From Chloroflexota bacterium (lineage in GTDB: Bacteria > Chloroflexota > Anaerolineae > B4-G1), in the NCBI GenBank assembly GCA_024232355.1, contig JAAEPW010001008.1:1-8114 (forward strand): a stretch of DNA of 8,114 bases. Reading direction: 5' to 3'. Of this stretch, positions 1 to 5,777 are shown one piece after another (position 1 is the first letter of the stretch; every line of letters begins with the position of its first letter). Below the pieces are notes generated by a model, which saw nothing but the letters and a program-made list of their open reading frames with translations, ran no database searches and had not been told where the DNA came from. The position numbers and the translations under genes were made by a program.

Positions 1-336
1 TCAGTTGAATGGGATTACAATGTAGCCGCGCTTTCCATAGCGCGTGAGGCTCTGCGAGGTATGGAAACCTCGGCTACAAATCCCTTTTTGAGTCACAATT
101 GGATTATTATCCGGAAATCCCACCCAACTGAACCAGTGCCAACAAGTGACTGATCGTCCAAATCTGATTCGGAATGGAGCAGATACACTTTCTAGGAGCA
201 CTGTCATCGTCGGCCACGGTTTCCTCGATCTCTGGGAACTTTGAATTGCTCGGACCAGTCTTGACTGTTCAGCTTCTTGTAGTCTACTTTCTATGCGCTC
301 TTTTACCACAAGCTCTATTGCCAAATCGTAAGACAT
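1..336 (-). CDS. Small hypothetical protein, 3' end possibly frameshifted
   Basis: I do not recognise this 111-residue ORF. Translation from the ATG at 336 is well supported: an AGGAGGT ribosome binding site lies at 349-343, 6 nt upstream, and a near-consensus promoter lies further up. The first ~35 residues are charged and look helical (MSYDLAIELVVKERIESRLQ), as in real small bacterial proteins. From about residue 60 the composition becomes odd (TCWHWFSWVG), and the last ~25 residues are encoded by a palindromic repeat (21-78). After the FRIRFGR stretch, a different frame reads ISHLLALVQLGGISG and ends in tandem stops TAATAA at 109-104. The genuine product may therefore be about 77 residues, with a one-base indel near position 140-150. 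Seen: the ORF, RBS and alternative frame. Inferred: the frameshift. No signal peptide or clear membrane segment in the start-proximal part. Confidence 0.5.
   Translation of the reverse strand: MSYDLAIELVVKERIESRLQEAEQSRLVRAIQSSQRSRKPWPTMTVLLESVSAPFRIRFGRSVTCWHWFSWVGFPDNNPIVTQKGICSRGFHTSQSLTRYGKRGYIVIPFN
21..78. repeat. Palindromic repeat with complementary hairpin loops
   Basis: Positions 21-39 and 60-78 are an inverted repeat of 19 nt with 17 matches (TGTAGCCG-CGC-TTTCCATA against TGTAGCCG-AGG-TTTCCATA). Each half can also form its own small hairpin: 27-31 with 40-44 (CGCGC/GCGCG) and 55-59 with 68-72 (CGAGG/CCTCG). The two 8-nt loops, TTTCCATA and TATGGAAA, are perfect complements. No T-run follows on either strand, so this does not look like an intrinsic terminator. 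It resembles the short palindromic repeats dispersed between genes in many Chloroflexota genomes, but only one copy is visible here. Confidence 0.6.
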
Positions 337-385
337 TGTTTTACCTCCTGTGAGTATAGGAAAATGTTGAGATACGAATGGTTAA

Positions 386-401
386 TCTAATTAATATTAG
401 A
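386..401. promoter_or_regulatory. Inverted repeat over the -10 box (possible operator)
   Basis: TCTAAT (386-391) and ATTAGA (396-401) form a perfect 6-bp inverted repeat with a 4-nt AT-only centre. It covers the -10 box and the predicted start point of the promoter for the small minus-strand ORF. A dimeric repressor bound here would block that promoter. AT-rich -10 regions form such palindromes by chance fairly often, so this is a candidate only. Confidence 0.3.
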
Positions 402-423
402 ATTGTCTTTTTTATTTTGTCAA
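394..423 (-). promoter_or_regulatory. Promoter of the small ORF at 1-336
   Basis: Read on the minus strand, TTGACA (423-418) is followed by an 18-nt spacer and TAATAT (399-394). This is a near-perfect housekeeping-sigma promoter. Transcription would start near 387, giving a leader of about 50 nt that contains the AGGAGGT ribosome binding site. It lies between the pgi terminator hairpin and the small ORF, so the ORF is an independent transcription unit. Confidence 0.65.
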
Positions 424-473
424 TACCTGTTGGATCACAGGTTCAGAAAAGATTGCACGTGTGACCAATAGCA

Positions 474-508
474 AAACTCCCTGGATGCTCGATGCATCCA
501 GGGAGTTT
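474..508 (-). terminator. Intrinsic terminator after pgi
   Basis: A perfect 15-bp stem (474-488 with 494-508, AAACTCCCTGGATGC and its complement) closes a 5-nt loop. In the minus-strand direction it begins 28 nt after the pgi stop codon and ends in TTTT, a short U-tract. In the plus direction only TTT follows before CC, so it probably acts mainly on the minus strand. It separates pgi from the promoter of the small ORF. Confidence 0.75.
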
Positions 509-535
509 CCGCCGTATACAAGCCTTGTGATAGCA

Positions 536-2200
536 CTACTTTTTGCTGGATTGCAGCCGTTTCAGTCTACCTACTACGTCTGTCCCCAGGTGAAAGCGGA
601 TCACCCGCCGCCCGGCATCCAAAAGCGCCTGCTGATCGCCCAGAGCCTGGGCCGTCTTGAGCACGCCAAAAGTCATTGCTGAATCCGGCGATCCCGCTTC
701 GTCGGGGATGGAGGCATCCTGGGCAGCATCAGAAGTAAATTGAATAAAAAGGCCATTTCCGGCATCGCCCTTGTGGAGCTGCCCGGTGGAATGGAGGAAA
801 CGTGGCCCATAGCCGACCGTCGTCGCCAGGCGGTATTGATCGCGGAGGCGGAGGCGCAGGGTTGCTAGTGCGGCATCGGTTTCGGGGGTCGGCTGGACGT
901 AGGCTTGTAAAGCAACGTAATCACCTGGCTGGGCTTGGGTCAAGAATTCGGACAATGCTTCGGGTGTGAGCGATGCGAATTCGCCGCCAGGCAGAGCGCC
1001 GGTCTCCTTGTACTCGGCCACCATCTGGCGGCCCAACACCTTGGCAGCCTCGACGTTGGGCTGGTCAAAGGGATTGATGCCCAAACGATGGCTAGCCACC
1101 GCCGTCGCTATCTCCCAGAGAAAGAACTGTCCGCCCAGATCGTACAGATCGTTCAGGCGTAAATGTACCAGTGGATGGGCTGCCTCTTCCAATGCCTGAA
1201 CCGTGGCATCGTGGGTATCATCCCCAGCCAGCCGCAGATAGACAAAGAGGCGGTCGTTGCCGTAGACATCGGGTTGCCCCACTGGCTCTCCTACCACTGG
1301 CAAGATACCTTTTCCTTCCTTGCCGGTGCTCTCGGCGACGAGTTGTTCCATCCAATCGCCCAGACTGGTGATTTGGGGCGAGATGACCAGTGTCACCTTG
1401 TCCCGTCCGGCCTGGGCCAGCTCGCTCATGATCGTGCCCAGGCGGCTGGCGTCGTTATCCGCAGACGCGCAGTCGCGGGCCACCACCAGCGCCCGTTGGA
1501 GCAGTGTCTCCACGTCCACACCGACCAGTGCCGCCGGGACCAGCCCAAAGTAGGAGAGGACCGAGTAACGCCCTCCGATGTTCGAATCGTTGAGGAAAAT
1601 CGTGCGGAAATTGTATTTTTGGGCAATTTCCTCCAGCTTGCTGCCCGGGTCGGTGATGGCGACAAAGTGCGCGCCAGCCTGCTCAATGCCCACCGTCTCG
1701 ACCACCCGGTTGTAGAAAAATTTAAAGAACGAGAGCGTCTCTACTGTGCCCCCCGACTTGGTAGCAACAATGAACAGTGTTTTGGACAAATCAAGCTGCT
1801 CGGCATGGGCCAGTACTGCACCGGGGTCGGTACTATCGAGCACGGCCAAGTCTAGATATCTATCCTTGACCCCAAACGTCTTTCGAAAGACCTCGGGGGC
1901 CAGGCTGGACCCTCCCATCCCCAGGAGCAGCACGTCGGTGTACCCATCGGTCTGCACCGCCTCGACCAGCGATTGGAGACGCGGAATATTCTCTACCATT
2001 CCGTCGGCGATGCGCAGCCAACCCAGGCGGTTGGTGATTTCGGTCGGCTCTGGCTTCCAAACGGTGTGATCGTGTGCCCAGATGCGGTCTGCAATTTGTT
2101 GCTGCTTTATCTCGGCCAGAGCAGCGTCCACAGCACCCTGGTACGATCCGAGGGTGGCGGACAAATGTTCCCGGTCGGTCGGTTTATGTGTTTGGGTCAT
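536..2200 (-). CDS. pgi: Glucose-6-phosphate isomerase, transaldolase-fusion subfamily, stand-alone
   Basis: Cytoplasmic enzyme interconverting glucose 6-phosphate and fructose 6-phosphate (glycolysis, gluconeogenesis and the pentose-phosphate link). The 554 residues contain two sugar-isomerase (SIS) domains. Visible motifs are GMGGSS (94-99), ATKSGGTVET (146-155, phosphate binding), ITDPGS (182-187), SNIGGRYS (206-213, isomerase signature), ESTGKEGKG (290-298, whose Glu290 matches the catalytic base), HRLGINPFDQPNVEAAK (371-387) and YGPRFLHSTGQLHKG (464-478). The last two are typical of the isomerase half of bifunctional transaldolase/isomerase proteins, but no transaldolase domain or gene is present here. 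The start is placed at the ATG at 2200, 9 nt after AGGAGG. In-frame ATGs at 2206 and 2236 are too close to, or upstream of, that site. Transcribed alone, with a divergent promoter upstream and a strong terminator downstream. Confidence 0.95.
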   Translation of the reverse strand: MTQTHKPTDREHLSATLGSYQGAVDAALAEIKQQQIADRIWAHDHTVWKPEPTEITNRLGWLRIADGMVENIPRLQSLVEAVQTDGYTDVLLLGMGGSSLAPEVFRKTFGVKDRYLDLAVLDSTDPGAVLAHAEQLDLSKTLFIVATKSGGTVETLSFFKFFYNRVVETVGIEQAGAHFVAITDPGSKLEEIAQKYNFRTIFLNDSNIGGRYSVLSYFGLVPAALVGVDVETLLQRALVVARDCASADNDASRLGTIMSELAQAGRDKVTLVISPQITSLGDWMEQLVAESTGKEGKGILPVVGEPVGQPDVYGNDRLFVYLRLAGDDTHDATVQALEEAAHPLVHLRLNDLYDLGGQFFLWEIATAVASHRLGINPFDQPNVEAAKVLGRQMVAEYKETGALPGGEFASLTPEALSEFLTQAQPGDYVALQAYVQPTPETDAALATLRLRLRDQYRLATTVGYGPRFLHSTGQLHKGDAGNGLFIQFTSDAAQDASIPDEAGSPDSAMTFGVLKTAQALGDQQALLDAGRRVIRFHLGTDVVGRLKRLQSSKK

Positions 2201-2206
2201 TTTCAT

Positions 2207-2215
2207 TCTCCTCCT
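2207..2215 (-). promoter_or_regulatory. Ribosome binding site fixing the pgi start
   Basis: AGGAGGAGA (2215-2207 on the minus strand) precedes ATGAAAATG. The first ATG (2206) directly abuts the site, while the second (2200) has good spacing, so the protein should begin MTQTH. The longer reading frame from 2236 begins upstream of this site. Confidence 0.7.
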
Positions 2216-2252
2216 CATTTTCGTTCCGATCACCATCCAATGCCAGGTCTCT

Positions 2253-2280
2253 ATTGTCCCTTGATCGAATCTTTTGTCAA
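2253..2280 (-). promoter_or_regulatory. Candidate pgi promoter
   Basis: Minus strand: a consensus -35 TTGACA (2280-2275), a 16-nt spacer, then GACAAT (2258-2253; 4 of 6 match TATAAT). The leader to the ATG at 2200 would be about 45 nt. The -35 box is convincing and the -10 is weak. It lies back-to-back with the cutA promoter without overlapping it. Confidence 0.45.
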
Positions 2281-2297
2281 ATCGCTGATCCAGAAAT

Positions 2298-2326
2298 TTG
2301 CCCTATCTGCCCCGTTGTGCTAAAAT
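2298..2326 (+). promoter_or_regulatory. Candidate cutA promoter
   Basis: Plus strand: TTGCCC (2298-2303), a 17-nt spacer and TAAAAT (2321-2326), preceded by TG one base upstream (extended -10). Transcription from about 2333 gives a leader of about 100 nt, longer than average. No clear riboswitch or hairpin was recognised in that leader. Confidence 0.45.
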
Positions 2327-2431
2327 CTTATAGACAACAAATCGGTCGACCACACACAAGCGCCAGACAACATCCCAAACTCAAACCCCCGGCGCGCACT
2401 TCTTCCCCCACCCAAGAGAGGCCAAATTAAA

Positions 2432-2764
2432 ATGACAGATTATATTCAGGTCATGACGACAACTGATACACAAGCGACTGCACAAGCCATCGCCAGCGCA
2501 CTTGTCGAAAAGAGGCTGGCCGCTTGCGTCCAGATCGTCGGCCCCATCACGAGTACCTATTGGTGGCAAGACAAGATCGAGACATCCCAGGAATGGCTGT
2601 GCATCATCAAGAGTGCACAAGACCTCTACCAAGTGCTGGAGAAAGCCATCCTGAAAATACATCCGTACGACGTACCAGAAATCCTGGCCGTTCCTGTGAC
2701 GGCGGGCCATGAGGATTATTTGCGATGGCTGAACAATGAAATCGAGCAGCCGGGGCCAAAGTGA
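2432..2764 (+). CDS. cutA: Divalent-cation tolerance protein CutA
   Basis: A small cytoplasmic protein of the CutA1 family, which forms very stable trimers with a PII-like ferredoxin fold. It is named from Escherichia coli copper-tolerance genetics, but its precise molecular role remains unsettled. The 110 residues match the usual family length and contain the hallmarks in order: MTTTDTQATAQAIASALVEK (8-27), RLAACVQIVGPITSTYWWQ (28-46) with the conserved Cys32 and the YWW motif, KIETSQEW (48-55), and HPYDVPEILAVPV (77-89, usually HPYEVPEI). An AGAGAGG sequence ending at 2421, 10 nt before the ATG, serves as a moderate ribosome binding site. The gene has its own candidate promoter, divergent from pgi. 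The next gene's candidate -35 box overlaps its stop codon, and no terminator is visible between them, so read-through is possible. Confidence 0.95.
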   Translation: MTDYIQVMTTTDTQATAQAIASALVEKRLAACVQIVGPITSTYWWQDKIETSQEWLCIIKSAQDLYQVLEKAILKIHPYDVPEILAVPVTAGHEDYLRWLNNEIEQPGPK

Positions 2765-2789
2765 CAAGAAAAGAATTTTGATGTATAGT
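2761..2789 (+). promoter_or_regulatory. Candidate promoter of the pentapeptide lipoprotein
   Basis: GTGACA (2761-2766, overlapping the cutA stop codon) is separated by 17 nt from TATAGT (2784-2789), each 5 of 6 matches to consensus. The leader would be about 118 nt. A small inverted repeat, GATGTA (2780-2785) with TACATC (2799-2804), overlaps the -10 box and could be an operator or chance. No strong hairpin or terminator is seen in 2790-2898. Confidence 0.4.
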
Positions 2790-2913
2790 TATTATTATTA
2801 CATCGTCTCTCATCGCTGTGAAATATCATCATCCTAGTGAGACGAAAGTGCTCGCGTAAAAAAGACCTCGGTGTCAATTCAAAACAACATCATAGGGCAG
2901 GAGGTAAAAGACG

Positions 2914-5679
2914 ATGGGAACTTGGACAAATAACAACAAACGGCTAGTATTGATCCTGATGCTGGGCTTGTCGGTTATGGTTACGGCTTGTAGAGGGGAT
3001 CGTTGTGAAAATTCCTCCGGGCCAAACGTAGACTGGAATACCTGCGACAAGGCCAACGCCGACCTATCTGGGCAAAACCTCAGTGGAGCCAACCTGGAAG
3101 GGATCGTGTTGACAAACGCCAACCTGGTCAGAACCGTCTTTAGTGATGCCAGAATGAAAAATGCCAACCTAAACGGGGCTAACCTAAGGTTGGCCAACGT
3201 GTTCGGAGCTGATCTGACAGAAGCCGATCTGACAGAAGCCGATCTGAACGGAACCAACCTCCGATGGACCAATCTAAACAAGGCCCAACTACCCAAGGCG
3301 AAACTGCTCCACGCAGACCTGGCCAGGGCGGATCTGACTGGGACCAACCTGAGCGAGGCCGACCTGCAATGGGCCGACTTGCAATGGGCCGACCTGACCG
3401 GGGCCAACCTGACCGGGGCCAACCTGACCGGGGCCAACCTAACACGAGCCAATTTGACCGGCACAGACCTGTCTGGAGCAGATCTGACTGGGACAAAATT
3501 GGGTTGGACGAATCTGCGCGGGATCATCTTGAATGAACAAACACTGATTGACCCTAGGTGGAAACTGGTTTCAGACATTGTCACCACTGAGACAGAAAGA
3601 CCCAATCTAAGCAACCCGATTCTGCACGAATCCAACCTGCGCGAAGTGAACTTGAGCGAGGTAAACTTGGCTGGGGCATTTCTCGCAATGACCGACTTGA
3701 GTGGAGCTAACCTGAGCAAGGCCGACTTGAGCAACACTATCTTGATCGGGGCTGATATGCGCCGAGTCGTCATGCCCGAGGCCATCTTGATCGGGACCGA
3801 CCTGGGCCAAGTCGACCTGCGCGGGGCAAACTTGAGCCGGGCCAATCTGAGTGGAACCAACCTCGGCGGAGCCGATCTGCGCGGAACCAATCTACGCTGG
3901 GCAAACTTGCGCGGCACCATACTGAACCAAGATACACAAATCCTCCAAAAATGGCGCGTTGTGCGAGATATTGTCACCAATGGCGCGGCGGGGGGGGAAC
4001 TGCCTGATCAGGACTTGAGCAGAGCAGACCTGGTCAACGCTGATCTGAGCGGGGCGAATTTGAGCAAGACCGACCTGACCAAGACCAACCTGAGTGGCGC
4101 CCACCTGAACCAGGCCAACATGAGCAATGCCAACCTGAACGAGACCAACCTAAGCGGGGCGAACCTGAACGGCACCAATCTGACCCAAGCCGACTTGACC
4201 GGGGCCAACTTGACCGATGCTGATTTGACTGGGGTTGACCTGACCAGGGCCAAGTTGAACCAAACCATATTGGACAATGCCATAATTGATCCCAAATGGC
4301 AACTCGTCCGAAAAATTGTCACCGATGGGGCGGCAGGAGATGACCTGAGCAATCAAGACCTGAGCCACGCAAGTCTGCAAAGGGGCAATCTGAACAATGC
4401 AGACCTGCAAGGAACCAACCTGAGCGAGTCCGACTTGAGCAAAGCCAATCTGGGCAAAGCCACCCTGGGAGGGACCGATCTGCGGGGAACCAATCTGGCC
4501 TGGGCTTATCTGGCCGAGACCGACCCGCGCGGTATGATCCTTGATGGCGAAACCGAGATTAGCGACAAGCTGTACCTGGAATGGGAAATCGTCAACCAAA
4601 GGGCCGCGGGCCGTGACTTGAGAAATGCTGACCTGAGCTATGCCGACCTGCGGGGAGCTGACTTGAACGGCGCTAACCTACAGGGAGCCGATCTGCGGGG
4701 AGCTAACCTGGGCGGGGCCAACTTGAGTGGGGTCAACTTGGAGGGGGCCGATCTGCGAGGGACCCAGATAGATGAATCCACCCAGCTCGACTCCAAATGG
4801 CACCTCGTTTGGACCATCATCAACCAACCGGAAGCAGGGCGTGACCTGAGCGGCCAGGATCTGAATGGAGCTAATCTGAGCGAGGCCAACCTGAGTGGGG
4901 CCAACCTGAGCGGAGCCAAGCTAAATAATGCGATCCTAGACAGGGCCAACCTGCAAGGAGCCATCCTGGACGACAGCACAGAGATCGACGGCAAGTGGCG
5001 TCTTGTCCGAACCATCGTCACCGATGGTGCACCGGGTCAAACCTTGAGCGACCAAGACCTGAGTGGGGCCTACTTACAGAAAGCCAACCTGAGCGGAGCC
5101 AACTTGATCGGGACCAACCTGGAGGGGGCCGATTTGGAAGGGGCCAACCTGAGTGGAACCAACCTGAGTGCGGCCAACCTGGCAGGCGTAAACCTGAATG
5201 GCGTGACTCTGGACGAAACTACAAAAATGACCGACAAGTGTCACCTTGTTTGGGAAATCGTCAACCAGGGAACATCTACCCAAGACCCACGCGGCAAAGA
5301 CCTGAGTATAAGCGACCTGCACATGGCCGACCTCAGCAAAACAGATTTGAGTGGGACGGACCTAAGCGGGGCCAACCTGAGCGGGGTCAACTTGAGCGGG
5401 GTCAGCCTGGAAGGGGCCAACCTGACCAACGCCAACCTACGCAACGCCGATCTGAGCAAGGCCAAACTCCAAAACGCCAACCTGACCCGAGCCGATCTGA
5501 CCGCGGCCAACTTGGAGGGAGCCAACCTGACCAACGCCGACATCACAGAGACTTTTCTGGAACAGGCCAACCTGCGCAATGCCAACCTGGCCGGGGCCAA
5601 GAACTGGACGAATGAGCAGTCGCAACAAGCCGCATCGCTCGAAGGGACGACCATGCCCAGTGGTCAAAAACGCTTCTAG
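2914..5679 (+). CDS. Giant pentapeptide-repeat lipoprotein with seven KWxLV inserts
   Basis: A 921-residue predicted exported lipoprotein. Residues 1-25 form a signal peptide (KR at 9-10, hydrophobic 11-25) ending in the lipobox VTAC, so Cys26 should be lipidated and the protein held on the outer face of the membrane. After a short segment with Cys31 and Cys44, nearly everything is pentapeptide repeats of the A(D/N)LxG type, predicted to form a right-handed quadrilateral beta-helix. Seven related ~25-residue inserts (205-230, 336-361, 452-476, 542-567, 618-643, 684-709, 765-790; consensus LDxxTxIDxKWxLVxxIVxxGAxG) divide it into eight repeat blocks. The C-terminus (NWTNEQSQQAASLEGTTMPSG) is a familiar end-cap of such proteins. 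Start: ATG 8 nt after AGGAGGT (2899-2905). The lipid anchor argues against a Qnr/MfpA-like gyrase mimic. Ligand or function unknown; a surface scaffold or binding protein is a guess. Confidence 0.9.
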   Translation: MGTWTNNNKRLVLILMLGLSVMVTACRGDRCENSSGPNVDWNTCDKANADLSGQNLSGANLEGIVLTNANLVRTVFSDARMKNANLNGANLRLANVFGADLTEADLTEADLNGTNLRWTNLNKAQLPKAKLLHADLARADLTGTNLSEADLQWADLQWADLTGANLTGANLTGANLTRANLTGTDLSGADLTGTKLGWTNLRGIILNEQTLIDPRWKLVSDIVTTETERPNLSNPILHESNLREVNLSEVNLAGAFLAMTDLSGANLSKADLSNTILIGADMRRVVMPEAILIGTDLGQVDLRGANLSRANLSGTNLGGADLRGTNLRWANLRGTILNQDTQILQKWRVVRDIVTNGAAGGELPDQDLSRADLVNADLSGANLSKTDLTKTNLSGAHLNQANMSNANLNETNLSGANLNGTNLTQADLTGANLTDADLTGVDLTRAKLNQTILDNAIIDPKWQLVRKIVTDGAAGDDLSNQDLSHASLQRGNLNNADLQGTNLSESDLSKANLGKATLGGTDLRGTNLAWAYLAETDPRGMILDGETEISDKLYLEWEIVNQRAAGRDLRNADLSYADLRGADLNGANLQGADLRGANLGGANLSGVNLEGADLRGTQIDESTQLDSKWHLVWTIINQPEAGRDLSGQDLNGANLSEANLSGANLSGAKLNNAILDRANLQGAILDDSTEIDGKWRLVRTIVTDGAPGQTLSDQDLSGAYLQKANLSGANLIGTNLEGADLEGANLSGTNLSAANLAGVNLNGVTLDETTKMTDKCHLVWEIVNQGTSTQDPRGKDLSISDLHMADLSKTDLSGTDLSGANLSGVNLSGVSLEGANLTNANLRNADLSKAKLQNANLTRADLTAANLEGANLTNADITETFLEQANLRNANLAGAKNWTNEQSQQAASLEGTTMPSGQKRF
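3211..3240 (+). repeat. Exact 15-bp tandem duplication
   Basis: The 15-mer GATCTGACAGAAGCC occurs twice head to tail with no mismatch, encoding ADLTE twice. Elsewhere in the gene adjacent 15-mers differ at several bases, so this looks like a recent slippage or unequal-exchange event. Confidence 0.85.
3361..3435 (+). repeat. Nearly identical run of five 15-bp units
   Basis: Two units with the core TGCAATGGGCC (3361-3375, 3376-3390) differ by one base. They are followed by three units ending CTGACCGGGGCC (3391-3405, 3406-3420, 3421-3435), the last two identical. This is the most homogenised part of the gene and a likely site of repeat-number variation. Confidence 0.8.
3526..5283 (+). repeat. 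Seven diverged insert modules within the pentapeptide gene
   Basis: The modules lie at 3526-3603, 3919-3996, 4267-4341, 4537-4614, 4765-4842, 4963-5040 and 5206-5283. The Trp-equivalent residues are W216, W347, W462, L553, W629, W695 and C776. Two subtypes are seen: one reads R-x-IVTDGAAG (modules 1 loosely, then 2, 3 and 6) and the other W-x-IVNQ (4, 5 and 7). Module 3 is one residue shorter before its Trp. DNA identity between modules is only partial, so they are old duplications relative to the short tandem copies inside the blocks. Confidence 0.8.
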
Positions 5680-5695
5680 CCAAAGAGAGTAGCTT

Positions 5696-5737
5696 GGCCC
5701 CTTGTGGGCGGCAAGATACAACACCGGGCACAAGGCC
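5696..5737. terminator. Weak hairpin between convergent genes
   Basis: CCTTGTG (5700-5706) pairs with CACAAGG (5729-5735), and GG at 5696-5697 could extend the stem past a 2-nt bulge. The loop is long (22 nt), and TATTAT follows in the plus direction. It sits between the stop of the pentapeptide gene (5679) and that of the convergent dehalogenase-like gene (5778), where a terminator is expected, but the structure is poor. Confidence 0.25.
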
Positions 5738-5777
5738 CTATTATGCTACAGGTGTCTCCGGCAGATTGTTGCAGAGA

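Noticed and set aside
461..682. Plus-strand 73-codon frame over the pgi terminator
   Set aside because: It runs through the terminator hairpin and into the antisense of pgi, with no start signal.
1163..1855. Plus-strand 230-codon frame opposite pgi
   Set aside because: It lies wholly within a well-conserved isomerase gene on the other strand and shows no recognisable domain or ribosome binding site.
2992..3003. RGD tripeptide next to the lipidated Cys as an adhesion motif
   Set aside because: A three-residue match at the lipid anchor has no value without other evidence.
3361..3435. Regular short repeats resembling a CRISPR array
   Set aside because: Units are 15 bp, contiguous and in frame with a protein; there are no spacers.
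2874..3980. Long antisense open frame of 368 codons opposite the pentapeptide gene, and several similar ones up to 5654
   Set aside because: The 15-nt coding period makes the opposite strand almost free of stops in several frames. The translations are monotonous (RSAPxRLAPVRLAP), have no ribosome binding sites, and vanish outside the repeat region.
4995..5615. Plus-strand 206-codon frame rich in RGQPERGQ repeats
   Set aside because: It is the +1 shadow of the pentapeptide array with the same 15-nt period, and has no start signal.
2914..5679. Gyrase-protecting (Qnr/MfpA-like) DNA mimic
   Set aside because: The signal peptide and lipobox predict export, and the protein is about four times longer than those families.
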